Positions 9,001-18,151 of a stretch of DNA of 64,000 bases are shown here, piece after piece. The translations under genes were made by a program, and so were the position numbers. Origin of the DNA: Capnocytophaga granulosa ATCC 51502 (GTDB lineage Bacteria; Bacteroidota; Bacteroidia; Flavobacteriales; Flavobacteriaceae); assembly GCF_000411115.1 (NCBI RefSeq), contig NZ_KE150257.1, positions 1-64,000 of the forward strand, written 5' to 3'. Under the pieces are notes generated by a model. It saw nothing but the letters and a program-made list of their open reading frames with translations. It was not told the origin of the DNA and ran no database searches. Numbering within the stretch: position 1 is the stretch's first letter; each line of letters begins with the position of its first letter.

Positions 9001-11048
9001 TGGTATTCATAATCCTTGTTGGCGCGCCATAGGGCTAAGAGTTCGCTAAGTCCCTCCCCTATCTTCTCTACATTGACGAGCTTATCAAAGAGGAAACCGC
9101 CCTTTTTCTCCTTTCGTTCCTTATCAAAGATAGGTTTGGGTAGGTCAAAAGAGGTCAGGTTGTCCAAGTTGAGCACTCCGAAGCCGTTGGTAAGGTCATA
9201 CCTAAGCTCAGTGGCTGTTTCGGGGTTGTAGGTGAGTTTGTCCATGAGCACCTGCTCGTTCTTAGAGAGCTTACGCCCCTTATAGGCTTCCACCTGCTCG
9301 GTGACATAGTCAGCAAGTCGCTCTTCCTCCTGCAATACGGTGAGAATTTCCAAGGCAGCCAAGCGCTGGTCGGCACTCTTGGAGACAATCATACGGGAGG
9401 TACTGTCCTTAAGCACTGCTTCGGGTTGCTTAACGAGCAAGGCCACGCTCTCCTTGCGTTGTTCCTTGTTCTTGCGGGAGAGTACCTGCTCTAGAGCGAG
9501 GATATCCTCATGCACCAAAGGCACTTTCTTGAGCACCTCCATTGCCTTGCTGGCTACATAAGCTCCTTTGTCATTGATAGCGGTACGCACCAAGGTACGC
9601 TGCCAAGAGTCGGCTGGATAGTTCTCAGGGGGAGTATTATCTTCTTCATCATTAATATAATAAGTATAACCGCTACGACGAGAGAGCACAGGGAAGATAT
9701 CGTCTAGTAGGACATGGCGGGCATCCACAGGAATTTCTGCCAGTTCCCCAGCCAAGAGCTGTTGTTGCTCCTCATTGGCCGCCTTGAGCATCGCCTGATA
9801 GAGATCCAAAGGCTTTATAGCAAAGTTAAGCCAACGGAAGCCTACGCCCTCGAAGCTCTTGCCGTCCTTAGGGAGCTTCTTAGCTGAGGCATGTACCTTG
9901 TCAAACAAGGTTGGGGTGAGCTTGCCCTGTGGTAGGTTCTGCAAAATCCAGTAATCCCAAGCGGGCTCTATGCCAAAATAGTTTTCGGCAAAAGAGAGGA
10001 TTTCATCGGTCTTCTTTTGGGTTTGACGCATAAAATAGAGTACCACCACACAAGACTCGTAGCTTGTTTTGGTATTGTTCAGTGCTGTTACGGCCAAGTG
10101 CAAGGCTTCCTCTACATTATAAACGGCCACCGCCCATAGGGCTACATAGCGCTCCAGGTTGTCCTGACTGCTAACGGCTACTTCGCGTGCCTTATCAAGG
10201 TCACCCAAATAGGCCTGTGCCAGCTCCAAGGTACGCTTGACCACCGACTGCTGGGGGGCTTCCCAGCCAAAGCCAAACCAAGTATCTACCGCACGTACCA
10301 CACTGCTAAAGCGATTGAGGTTGTGCTCCAATATCACTCCTATAAAGTGTTGGAGTACAGGGATCGTTGTCTCGTCCAAGGCCTCCAAAATCATCTGGCG
10401 GAGGTCTTCCTGAAGTTGCGCCGCCAAAAGGGTCTTCTCTACCAAAGTATGATAGCGCTTATCTTCCACCATGAGGCAGCCCTCTACCAAGGAAGCGCAC
10501 ACCTTACCAATCTCGTCCTCGCCCAAGAAGATCTCTTCCACCAATGAATAATACTTATCAGGATTCTCGGAAATCACCTGAGCAAAAATATCCGATGAGG
10601 CACCCTTATAGACAGCATATTGGAATTGTTCGGCTATGGGTAGCACGCCAACTCCCATATTGCGGAGTCTGCAAAGCCACTTAAGCACCTTCAGTTGGGT
10701 CTCCCTATAGTCCTCATGGTTGGGCGAGCGGAAAGGTCGGCGATACCAATCGCTTGGGTAGGGGTACTTATAGGCATCGTCCCAGATACGTTGTACGTAT
10801 GGGGCTTGTACCTCTCCAAAAAGCAAATCGGCTAAGCGCTTGCCTTCCTCTGTTTCCCATAACTTATCAGCAAAGCCAAAGGAGGTGAATTTTTCACGAA
10901 ATTTAGTTTCTTCCCTATAATAGAAGATATCAGCAATATAGATCCCTAACTGCTGGTAGGCTTCAGAGAAAGAAGCAAAAGCCTCTTTCTTAAGCGACTC
11001 CCGCTTATGGGGCGCCAAATGTTCTGCTACTTGTTCGTCTTTTAGCAT
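6069..11048 (-). CDS. DUF4132 (MolR/YehI-type) giant protein, copy 1
   Basis: 1659 aa, no signal peptide or membrane segment, so probably cytoplasmic. Residues 1 to about 1000 are helical, HEAT-like and rich in Leu/Glu/Lys. The DUF4132 core lies around 1370-1560, with KLLIAHPSHLFYAV, EIKQPFKQVFRELY and LRGRGWTVNYEEGLQKVY. DUF4132 proteins were once called MolR regulators, but no DNA-binding domain is seen and the molecular role is unknown. The downstream end is nearly identical to that of copy 2 (11342-16345): about the last 585 residues differ at few positions, while the N-terminal thousand diverge strongly. This suggests gene conversion. The ATG at 11048 has no Shine-Dalgarno and follows a 14-bp tandem repeat. 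Whether it shares an operon with copy 2 (292-nt gap full of repeats) is uncertain. Confidence 0.85.
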   Translation of the reverse strand: MLKDEQVAEHLAPHKRESLKKEAFASFSEAYQQLGIYIADIFYYREETKFREKFTSFGFADKLWETEEGKRLADLLFGEVQAPYVQRIWDDAYKYPYPSDWYRRPFRSPNHEDYRETQLKVLKWLCRLRNMGVGVLPIAEQFQYAVYKGASSDIFAQVISENPDKYYSLVEEIFLGEDEIGKVCASLVEGCLMVEDKRYHTLVEKTLLAAQLQEDLRQMILEALDETTIPVLQHFIGVILEHNLNRFSSVVRAVDTWFGFGWEAPQQSVVKRTLELAQAYLGDLDKAREVAVSSQDNLERYVALWAVAVYNVEEALHLAVTALNNTKTSYESCVVVLYFMRQTQKKTDEILSFAENYFGIEPAWDYWILQNLPQGKLTPTLFDKVHASAKKLPKDGKSFEGVGFRWLNFAIKPLDLYQAMLKAANEEQQQLLAGELAEIPVDARHVLLDDIFPVLSRRSGYTYYINDEEDNTPPENYPADSWQRTLVRTAINDKGAYVASKAMEVLKKVPLVHEDILALEQVLSRKNKEQRKESVALLVKQPEAVLKDSTSRMIVSKSADQRLAALEILTVLQEEERLADYVTEQVEAYKGRKLSKNEQVLMDKLTYNPETATELRYDLTNGFGVLNLDNLTSFDLPKPIFDKERKEKKGGFLFDKLVNVEKIGEGLSELLALWRANKDYEYQYEGYQGATETTLLGNDIRRQHKGKEDETPMDRLSDLPLADLWKGWHEKYQFTEIEYYFAKRYCDHLYYENPKPKGLDAFLANYYPDFKVHFEGQIHSYRGEARKAEDLLGYLMKAYSEDKALLASFKLSVFEDALATFPKEKRGEIYKRGYSSLDWDDVVTDYAAVVYYGDDGDFPYYSDDQLFRLWQILYYLYIEGKKDLDAQKNTIKDVLPYVRNFVRREERLPRINEGLLQLTLMLYNKGRLTTDDLIFFCLLNNELFAMAQGAENHFSRRLPKWIKDTLTFPETLLEEVKTHMLQVELQRGDLPTDASVYINSLSEIEGAQYFFEALERMGKEPFAKGYGSGVGKRYTFSHILEVSAPSATDTFAAFKKHLDEVKLSKQRLVEAACYAPHWTEWLGDYLKIKSFREAIWWFIAHTTDYMDAEKETIVSQYSTVPRDDFQRGAIDVDWYQRVHKAVGKEGWKLIQESAKYLSDGMGYRRVKLYSAVLTGEIKLTETIKKITEKRDKDYVMALGLVPINKKKVEEDLVSRYNLLQTFLKESKQFGQQRQESEKNAVEIGLDNLSRNAGYEDSIRFSWAMEAKATQQIMDKSTLVLDDTQLQLVVDEEGKADIIVTKGDKTLKSIPDKYKKNKEVEALKDNKTYLTKQYSRTRLSLEQAMLSQTLFTAAELGKILEHPVVKAMLSKLVLFNPETQASGFWQDGKLLSAEGTLTPLKATDKLLIAHPSHLFYAVQWDLYQKYLFDKEIKQPFKQVFRELYIPTKDELETSNRSERYQGHQVQPQKTVALLRGRGWTVNYEEGLQKVYHKEGFRATIYAAADWYTPSDVEAPTLEYVVFYNLKDGKEVPMKEINPVIFSEVMRDVDLVVSVAHVGGVDPEASHSTMQMRGALARESARLFKLTNVEVKERYILVKTEHGDYSLHLGSGMISKSGLQINVVAVQSQHRGRVFLPFVDDDPKTAEIISKMKLLSEGKIY

Positions 11049-11090
11049 GATATTAATGGTTAATTGTTAATGGTTAATGATTAATTGTCA

Positions 11091-11190
11091 ATGGTTAATG
11101 ATTAATGGTTAATGATTAATGGTTAATGATTAATGGTTAATGATTAATGGTTAATGATTAATGGTTAATGATTAATGGTTAATGATTAAT
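11091..11190. repeat. 14-bp exact tandem repeat before DUF4132 copy 1
   Basis: The unit atggttaatgatta is repeated exactly for 100 nt (about 7.1 copies), with degenerate units continuing to 11052. It lies 42 nt upstream of the ATG of the first DUF4132 gene. Copy number is likely to vary by slippage. The gap 11191-11341 holds a palindrome at 11231-11252 and shorter copies of the same words next to the stop of copy 2. Confidence 0.9.
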
Positions 11191-11230
11191 AACACGAATC
11201 AATAGTTAAAATGTTATTCACTAACTGTAT

Positions 11231-11252
11231 AAGACACAATAAATTGTGTCTT
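11231..11252. repeat. Small dispersed palindrome
   Basis: Perfect inverted repeat: AAGACACAAT, two-base centre AA, ATTGTGTCTT. It is closely related to both halves of the element at 54043-54137 (AGACGCAAT / ATTGCGTCT), including the following TTAAnnAATTAGA. It lies between the two DUF4132 genes, so it could act as a terminator in either direction. Confidence 0.7.
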
Positions 11253-11341
11253 AACAAATTAGATTCTACAAAAGATTTTAACCCTTGATTCATATTAATA
11301 GTTAATAATTATTGGCATTAATCATTAACCATTAATCATTA

Positions 11342-14300
11342 TTAACGGATTTTCCCTTCGGAAAGCAGTTTCATCTTACTGATAATCTCAGCGGTCTTCG
11401 GGTCGTCATCTACAAAGGGGAGGAATACACGGCCTCGGTGTTGGCTCTGTACAGCCACTACATTGATTTGCAAGCCACCACGGCTAATCATACCACTACC
11501 CAGATGCAGGCTGTAATCCCCATGCTCGGTTTTGACAAGAATATAACGCTCCTTGACCTCTACGTTCTGTAGCTTGAACAGACGTGCGCTCTCACGAGCC
11601 AAAGCACCGCGCATCTGCATAGTGCTATGAGAGGCTTCGGGATCTACGCCTCCTACATGGGCTACGCTGACTACCAAATCCACATCGCGCATCACCTCAC
11701 TGAAGATCACAGGATTAATCTCCTTCATTGGCACTTCCTTGCCGTCCTTAAGATTGTAGAAGACTACATACTCTAGCGTTGGTGCTTCCACATCCGAAGG
11801 GGTATACCAGTCAGCTGCTGCATAGATCGTCGCACGGAAACCTTCCTTGTGATATACTTTTTGGAGTCCCTCCTCATAATTGACTGTCCAGCCACGACCA
11901 CGGAGCAGTGCCACCGTCTTTTGAGGTTGTACTTGGTGACCTTGGTAGCGCTCGCTGCGGTTGCTGGTCTCCAGTTCGTCTTTGGTTGGCACATAGAGTT
12001 CACGGAATACCTGCTTGAAGGGCTGCTTGATTTCCTTATCAAACAGATACTTTTGGTACAAATCCCACTGTACCGCATAGAACAAATGGCTTGGGTGTGC
12101 AATCAGCAGCTTATCGGCTGCTTTAAGTGGTGTGAGTGTCCCCTCTGCACTTAAGAGCTTGCCATCTTGCCAAAAGCCTGAAGCCTGGGTCTCTGGATTG
12201 AAGAGTACGAGCTTGCTAAGCATGGCCTTTACCACAGGGTGTTCCAAGATTTTGGCCAATTCAGCAGCTGTAAAGAGCGTTTGGGAAAGCATGGCTTGTT
12301 CCAAAGATAGTCGAGTACGGCTGTACTGTTTTGTTAGGTAGGTCTTGCTATCCTTGAGCGCTTCTACCTGCTTGTCTTTCTTATACTTATCAGGGATAGA
12401 TTTCAGGGTCTTGTCGCCTTTGGTTACTTCCAATTCTGCCTTGCCTTGTTCGTCAATAACCAACTTAATAGTGGTGTCGTCCAGTACAAGGGTTGCCTTT
12501 TCCATAATCTGTTGGGTTGCCTTGGCCTCCATAGCCCAGCTAAAACGGATACTATCCTCATAGCCTGCATTGCGGGAGAGGTTGTCCAGACCTATCTCCA
12601 CCGCATTCTTCTCGCTCTCTTGGCGTTGCTGACCGAACTGTTTGCTTTCCTTGAGGAAAGTTTGCAAGAGGTTATAGCGCCTTACTAAGTCTTCCTCTTC
12701 CTTCTTTTTGTTGATAGGCACTAGTCCTAAGGCCATGACATAGTCTTTGTCTCTCTTTTCAGTAATTTTTTGGATTACTTCGCCCAACTTAATCTCACCT
12801 ATAAGCACCGCTGAATAGAGCTTTACGCGGCGATAGCCCATACCGTCAGAGAGGTACTTGGCCGATTCTTGGATCAGCTTCCAGCCCTCTTTGCCCACCG
12901 CCTTATGTACGCGATGGTACCAATCCACATCTATAGCACCACGCTGGAAGTCATCACGCGGTACGGTAGAGTATTGGGAGACAATCGTTTCTTTCTCTGC
13001 GTCCATATAATCGGTCGTATGGGCGATAAACCACCAAATAGCCTCCTTGAAGTCCTTGATCTGGAGGTAGTCCCCTATCCAGTCTGCCCAATGTAGGGCA
13101 TAGCAAGCGGCTTCCACTAGGCGTTTATCAGTGATTTTGATCTTGTCCAGATGCGCCTTAAAGGCCGCAAAAGTATCCGTCGCATTCGGCTGGCTCACCT
13201 CCAAGATATGGCTGAAGGTACGGCGCTTGGTAAGATCATTGCCGTAGTAATAGCCCTTAGCGAAAGGCTCCTTGCCCATACGCTCCAAGGCCTCAAAGAA
13301 GTAGTGCATGCCCTCTATCTCTTGCAGGTATCGTATGTAGATAGAAGCATCGGTAGGTAGGTCGCCACGTTGCAATTCTACTTGGAGCATACGCGTTTTG
13401 AGTAGTTCCAGCTGGGTATCGGGGAAGGTAAGCGAAGTTTTGAGCGCCTCAGGCAATCTTCGGTAGAAGTAGTTCTCCCCTCCTTGCGCAACAGTGAAGA
13501 GATCATCCTCCAAGAGACAGAAGAATAAGAGGTCATCTGCCGAGAGTTGTCCTTTTCGGTAGAGCGTCAGGGTCAGCCCTGCTAGCCCTCCATTTACCCC
13601 TGGTAGGCGCTCACTCTCACGTACCTTGGCTCGTAAGTCTGTCAGTACCTCTTGGGGGTTATAGATAGTAAGGTCGTCCTTGGTTTGTTTTTGGGCATAT
13701 ACATAGTAAAGTAACTGCCAAAGTTTCAAGCGCTGCTCAGGGGTATAATAGTCTATATCTCCATTTTCAACTTGATTCATAGAGATAACAAACTCATCAA
13801 TCACCTCTGTCCAGTCCATATCGTCATAATCGCGCTCTATCTTCACCTTACGCTTCTCTGGCGGATAGGTAGCCAACGCATCCTCAAAGACAGAGAGCTT
13901 AAAGCTGACCAAAAACACTCTATCTTCGGCATAGGCCTCGCTTATAGGGGCTAAAAGGTCTTCCAAGCGGCGGGCTTCACTGTCGTAATAATTTCCCAAA
14001 TCACCCTTGAAAGCCACCTTGAAGTCAGGGTAATAGCCTGCCAAATAGTCCTTTAGCTGCTTAGGTATCTCATTCTCATAAAAGATATTTTCGCAATAGC
14101 GTATGGCGTATTCGTATTCTATCTCATTGAGCTGGTGCTTTTGGTGCCAGTCTTTCCAAAGCTCTGCCAGTGGCAGGTCATTGAGCCTATCCATAGGGGT
14201 TTCGCCTTCCTGCTCTTGGTGCTGGCGCCTGATTTCTTTGCCCAAAAGAGTGGTTATGGTAGCCCCTTGATAGCCTTCGTATTGGTATTCATAGTCTTTG

Positions 14301-16345
14301 TGCTTACGCCATATCACCAATAGATCATTGAGGGCTTCGCGTACTTTCTCTACCCGCACAATTTTATCAAAGAGAAAGTCGCTTTTTTTCTTAAATAGTC
14401 CCCCTTTTTTCTCCTTACGCTCCTTGTCAAACTGAGGCTGAGGCAAGACAAAAGGGGTAAGTCTGTCAAAATCAATCACGCCAAATCCATTGGAGAGGTC
14501 ATAGCGCACTTCTCCTGTCTCATCAGAGTTGTAAGCGAGCTTGTCCATCAGTACCTGCTCGTTCTTGGTGAGCTTACGCCCCCTATAGGCTTCCACTTGC
14601 TCGGTTACATAATCGGTAAGCCTTTGTTCTTCCTGCAATACAGAGAGAATTTCCAAAGCCGCCAAGCGCTGGTCGGCACTCTTGGAGACAATAAGGCGAG
14701 AGGTACTGTCCTTAAGCACCGCTTCGGGTTGCTTGATAAGCAAGGCCACACTCTCCTTGCGCTGCTCCTTGTTCTTGCGGGAGAGTACCTGCTCTATGGC
14801 AAGTATATCCTCATGTACCAAAGGTATTTTTTTGAAAATATCAAAAGCAATCCCGGCTACCATAGCCGCCTTGTCATTCAGAGCTGTACGTACTAAGGCA
14901 CGTTGCCAAGAGTCGGCTGGATATTTTTCAGGTTTCTTTTTCTTCTCTGCCTCACTCTCATAATAGTAGCGTCCTCGTCCCAGCACTGGATACACATTTT
15001 GCAGGAGGTTTTGGCGCTCCTCCACAGGGATTTCCGAGAGTTCTGCGGCCAAGCGCTCTTGTTGCGCCTCATTGGCCTCGCCTATAAGAAAGCGGTAGAT
15101 ATCCTGCGGCTTTAGGGTAAAGCTGAGCCAACGGAAGCCGACACCTTCAAAGTGTTTACCCTCCTTAGGCAGCGTCTTGGCAACGGCCTGCATACGGTCA
15201 AAGAGCACTGGGGAAGGGTTGCCCTTTGGGAGATTCTGCAAGAGCCAATAGTCCAAATCAGGAGCTTCTCCGAAATGGGCATCTGCATAAGTGGCTATAT
15301 CTGTGTAGGTTATTTGGGTTTGCTGTACAAAGTAAAGGGTAACAATACGTCCCTCGTGGCTTGTCTGAGGGTCTTGGATAGCCTTCACCGCCAAGTCCAG
15401 TGCCTGTTGTACACTGCGTACCCCCACTGCCCATAGGGAGACATAGCGCTCTATGTTGTCCTTACTATTTACGGCTTTCTCGGCAGCCACACGGTCGGAA
15501 AGAAAAGTTTGTGACAGCTCCAAAGTGCGCTTAATCACCGACTGTTGGGGCGCTTCCCAACCAAAGCCAAACCATACATCTACCGCACGTACCACACTGC
15601 TAAAGCGGGTAAGGTTGTGCTCCAAAATGACTCCTATAAAGTGCTGCAAGGAGGCCAAAGAGGTTTCGTCCAAGGATTCCAAGATCATCTGCCTTAAGCC
15701 TTCCTGAAGCTGAGCGGCCAAAAGGAGCTGCTCTACCAAAGTGCGGTAGCGGGTGTCGTTCGTTATCAGGGCTGCCTTAATCAACACGGGACATACCCCT
15801 CCTATCTCATGCTCACTGGAGAAAATGTCTTTGAAGAGTTCATAATAGGCATCGGGTTTTTCGTCAAGGAGCAAAGCAAAGAAAGCCTCCACATTATACT
15901 CATTATAGACTACATATTGGAATTGCTCAGCTATAGGCAGCACGCCTACCCCTGAGCTGTAATAGTGATGCAGCGTACACATCTTAGAGAGTTGCACCTC
16001 GGTATAGTCTGCAGGATTTTTCGAGCGGAAAGGACGACGCCCCCACCATCTTTGGTAGGGATAGGCCAGCAGCGAGTCCCAAACGCGCTGCACATAAGGG
16101 GCTATTTCCTTGCCAAAGAGCAGCAAGGCCAGAGCCTTTCCCTCCTTGCTCTCCCAAAGCTTATCAGGGAAGCTGTAGGAAGCAAACTCTCGCTCGAAGA
16201 CACATGACTCATCATAGTCTATCAGGTTGGTGATATACTTGCCCAACTGTTGGTAGGCAGTAGAGAAAGAAGCCAAATCCGCTTCTTTGAGCTGCTTAGG
16301 CTCATACTTTTCTAGGAACTTGTCGGCTTGTTCTTGCTTTAACAT
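11342..16345 (-). CDS. DUF4132 (MolR/YehI-type) giant protein, copy 2
   Basis: 1667 aa, the upstream partner of the tandem pair. It has the same layout as copy 1: long helical HEAT-like N-terminal region, then DUF4132 core near 1380-1570 with KLLIAHPSHL, EIKQPFKQVFRELY and LRGRGWTVNYEEG. Other blocks nearly identical to copy 1 are the segment around LSRKNKEQRKESVALL and everything from EAIWWFIAHTTDYMDAEKET to the end. An insertion KKSDFLFDK is present near residue 650. Gene function is unknown. The start is ATG 16345, preceded by reversed repeat words instead of a ribosome site. Both copies keep full-length open frames, which argues that both are used. Confidence 0.85.
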   Translation of the reverse strand: MLKQEQADKFLEKYEPKQLKEADLASFSTAYQQLGKYITNLIDYDESCVFEREFASYSFPDKLWESKEGKALALLLFGKEIAPYVQRVWDSLLAYPYQRWWGRRPFRSKNPADYTEVQLSKMCTLHHYYSSGVGVLPIAEQFQYVVYNEYNVEAFFALLLDEKPDAYYELFKDIFSSEHEIGGVCPVLIKAALITNDTRYRTLVEQLLLAAQLQEGLRQMILESLDETSLASLQHFIGVILEHNLTRFSSVVRAVDVWFGFGWEAPQQSVIKRTLELSQTFLSDRVAAEKAVNSKDNIERYVSLWAVGVRSVQQALDLAVKAIQDPQTSHEGRIVTLYFVQQTQITYTDIATYADAHFGEAPDLDYWLLQNLPKGNPSPVLFDRMQAVAKTLPKEGKHFEGVGFRWLSFTLKPQDIYRFLIGEANEAQQERLAAELSEIPVEERQNLLQNVYPVLGRGRYYYESEAEKKKKPEKYPADSWQRALVRTALNDKAAMVAGIAFDIFKKIPLVHEDILAIEQVLSRKNKEQRKESVALLIKQPEAVLKDSTSRLIVSKSADQRLAALEILSVLQEEQRLTDYVTEQVEAYRGRKLTKNEQVLMDKLAYNSDETGEVRYDLSNGFGVIDFDRLTPFVLPQPQFDKERKEKKGGLFKKKSDFLFDKIVRVEKVREALNDLLVIWRKHKDYEYQYEGYQGATITTLLGKEIRRQHQEQEGETPMDRLNDLPLAELWKDWHQKHQLNEIEYEYAIRYCENIFYENEIPKQLKDYLAGYYPDFKVAFKGDLGNYYDSEARRLEDLLAPISEAYAEDRVFLVSFKLSVFEDALATYPPEKRKVKIERDYDDMDWTEVIDEFVISMNQVENGDIDYYTPEQRLKLWQLLYYVYAQKQTKDDLTIYNPQEVLTDLRAKVRESERLPGVNGGLAGLTLTLYRKGQLSADDLLFFCLLEDDLFTVAQGGENYFYRRLPEALKTSLTFPDTQLELLKTRMLQVELQRGDLPTDASIYIRYLQEIEGMHYFFEALERMGKEPFAKGYYYGNDLTKRRTFSHILEVSQPNATDTFAAFKAHLDKIKITDKRLVEAACYALHWADWIGDYLQIKDFKEAIWWFIAHTTDYMDAEKETIVSQYSTVPRDDFQRGAIDVDWYHRVHKAVGKEGWKLIQESAKYLSDGMGYRRVKLYSAVLIGEIKLGEVIQKITEKRDKDYVMALGLVPINKKKEEEDLVRRYNLLQTFLKESKQFGQQRQESEKNAVEIGLDNLSRNAGYEDSIRFSWAMEAKATQQIMEKATLVLDDTTIKLVIDEQGKAELEVTKGDKTLKSIPDKYKKDKQVEALKDSKTYLTKQYSRTRLSLEQAMLSQTLFTAAELAKILEHPVVKAMLSKLVLFNPETQASGFWQDGKLLSAEGTLTPLKAADKLLIAHPSHLFYAVQWDLYQKYLFDKEIKQPFKQVFRELYVPTKDELETSNRSERYQGHQVQPQKTVALLRGRGWTVNYEEGLQKVYHKEGFRATIYAAADWYTPSDVEAPTLEYVVFYNLKDGKEVPMKEINPVIFSEVMRDVDLVVSVAHVGGVDPEASHSTMQMRGALARESARLFKLQNVEVKERYILVKTEHGDYSLHLGSGMISRGGLQINVVAVQSQHRGRVFLPFVDDDPKTAEIISKMKLLSEGKIR

Positions 16346-16387
16346 AGGGGGTAGAGGTTAATGATTAATGATTAACAAATAGTGAAA

Positions 16388-16452
16388 AGTGAAAAGTGAA
16401 CAACCAAATAGCTCACTATTCACTTTTCATTTCTTACTATTCACTTTTCACT
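16388..16452 (-). terminator. Hairpin overlapping the end of pgi
   Basis: AGTGAAAAGTGAA (16388-16400) pairs perfectly with TTCACTTTTCACT (16440-16452), 13 bp. The inner arm covers the last codons and TAG of pgi, so the protein's C-terminal VKSE is written by the repeat word. A second right-hand copy (16419-16429) offers an alternative 11-bp stem. Terminator role is inferred. Confidence 0.5.
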
Positions 16453-18047
16453 CTCTCGATGAGTTGCGAAGTGGAGCTATCATGTTTTGCGGGCTGAGCG
16501 GCTGAAAAGTCCTTGAGAATTGTGCCTGCCAATTGCTTACCAAGTTCTACTCCCCATTGGTCATAGCTATAGATATTCCATAGCACCCCTTGTACAAAAA
16601 TCTTATGTTCGTATAGGGCGATGAGCTTACCTAGGCTCTCAGGGGTGAGTTTATCAATAAGCAGGGTAGTGGTAGGCTTGTTCCCCTCAAATACCTTGAA
16701 AGGTACTAGGTGTTCTGCTACCCCTTCAGCACGTACCTGCTCTGGTGTTTTACCTTCCATGAGCGCTTCGGTCTGAGCCAAGAAGTTGGCCATGAGCTTA
16801 TCTTGGTGATCTTGATCTCCGTAGAGAGAGTGCTTAAAGCCTATAAAGTCGGCTGGAATGCGCTTAGTACCTTGGTGAATGAGTTGGAAAAACGCATGTT
16901 GGGCATTTGTTCCTGGCTCACCCCATACGATGGCGCTCGTTTGGTAATTTACGCGCTGTCCGCCGCGGTCTATATACTTTCCGTTACTTTCCATAATGGC
17001 TTGTTGCAAGTAGGCTGGGAAGCGGTGTAGATACTGGGTATAAGGAATAATGGCTTCGGTCTCTGCCCCGTAGAAGTTGGTATACCATACTGAAAGCAAA
17101 GCCAAGAGTACCGGTAGGTTTTCCTTGAAGGGCGCAGTACGGAAGTGCTCGTCCATCTTCTGGGCACCCAAAAGAAGTGCAGCAAAGTGCTCATACCCTA
17201 CCGAAAGTGCAATGGTAAGCCCCACGGCACTCCATAAGGAGAAACGCCCCCCTACCCAGTCCCACATAGGGAATACATTCTCAGGGGCAATACCGAACTC
17301 ATCTATCTTCTTGAGGTTAGTGGAAACCGCTACGAAGTGCTTGGCCACATCGGCCTCTTTGGCATGCTTGAGGAACCACTTTTTCACCGTAAGGGCGTTG
17401 GAGAGGGTCTCCTGAGTGGTAAAGGTCTTGGAGACAATCACAAAAAGGGTCGTCTCAGGGTTCAAGTGCTTGATCACTTCATGTACATGGTCGCCATCTA
17501 CATTGCTGATAAAGTGAATGTTGAGGTGATTTTTGTAGAATTTCAAGGCTTCAGAGACCATCACTGGCCCTAGGTCTGAACCCCCGATACCGATATTCAC
17601 CACATCGGTAAAGGGCTTTCCTGTATAACCTTTGCGCTTGCCAGAGATGATTTCCTGCGAGAAAGCCTTGATTTTTGCTTTTACTTCCTCTATCTCTGGG
17701 ATTACGTTTTGCCCATCTACAAGGATCTCCTTCTCTGCTGAGCGCAAGGCAGTATGTAGCACGGCGCGGCCTTCGGTAGCGTTGATCTTATCGCCTGTGA
17801 AATACTTCTCAATGGAGGCCTTTAGGTCGCATTCTTCAGCCAATTGCAAAAGCAAATTACGGGTAGTCTCGTCCCAGTTGTTCTTAGAGTAATCCACTAA
17901 GAAGTCCTCCCACTGGAGGGTGTACTTGGGGGCACGTGCCGCATCTTGGGCAAAGAGTTGTTGTAAGGTAACCTCTTTTACCTTAGCAAAATGGGCTTCT
18001 AAGGCTGCCCAAGCCTTTGTTTGTGTAGGATTCTGTGTTGCTAACAT
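16437..18047 (-). CDS. pgi: Glucose-6-phosphate isomerase
   Basis: 536 aa, cytoplasmic. It interconverts glucose 6-phosphate and fructose 6-phosphate in glycolysis and gluconeogenesis. Both family signatures are present: [14 protein letters not shown] at 263-276 and [18 protein letters not shown] at 487-504. By family knowledge the catalytic residues are Glu353 (MESNGKY), His384 ([10 protein letters not shown]) and Lys504 (ELGK). The phosphate-binding loop is [10 protein letters not shown] at 151-160. Length is normal for the short bacterial type. ATG at 18047 fits the family; no Shine-Dalgarno. The last residues VKSE come from the AGTGAAAAGTGAA repeat that overlaps the stop. Confidence 0.97.
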   Translation of the reverse strand: MLATQNPTQTKAWAALEAHFAKVKEVTLQQLFAQDAARAPKYTLQWEDFLVDYSKNNWDETTRNLLLQLAEECDLKASIEKYFTGDKINATEGRAVLHTALRSAEKEILVDGQNVIPEIEEVKAKIKAFSQEIISGKRKGYTGKPFTDVVNIGIGGSDLGPVMVSEALKFYKNHLNIHFISNVDGDHVHEVIKHLNPETTLFVIVSKTFTTQETLSNALTVKKWFLKHAKEADVAKHFVAVSTNLKKIDEFGIAPENVFPMWDWVGGRFSLWSAVGLTIALSVGYEHFAALLLGAQKMDEHFRTAPFKENLPVLLALLSVWYTNFYGAETEAIIPYTQYLHRFPAYLQQAIMESNGKYIDRGGQRVNYQTSAIVWGEPGTNAQHAFFQLIHQGTKRIPADFIGFKHSLYGDQDHQDKLMANFLAQTEALMEGKTPEQVRAEGVAEHLVPFKVFEGNKPTTTLLIDKLTPESLGKLIALYEHKIFVQGVLWNIYSYDQWGVELGKQLAGTILKDFSAAQPAKHDSSTSQLIERVKSE

Positions 18048-18151
18048 TTATTTTTTAGTTTTTAGTTCTAAGTTTTTAATTTTGAGTTCTAAGGGGGGGG
18101 TAATAGTGACAAGTGACTAACTACTAACTACTGACCACTGACTACTGACCA
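18048..18151. repeat. Word array and G8 tract before pgi
   Basis: Holds (TTTAGTTCTAAG)-type words, a run of eight G at 18093-18100, then GTGACAAGTGACTAACTACTAACTACTGACCACTG words running into the stop of the DUF1016 gene. The G8 run is 46-53 nt before the pgi ATG. No TAnnTTTG promoter was found here, so pgi transcription may start further upstream. Confidence 0.7.

Noticed and set aside
11052..11190. CRISPR-like appearance of the regular repeats
   Set aside because: The unit is a plain 14-bp tandem repeat without unique spacers, and there are no cas genes.
6069..16345. Calling the DUF4132 proteins MolR transcription regulators
   Set aside because: No helix-turn-helix or other DNA-binding domain is seen; the name is historical.
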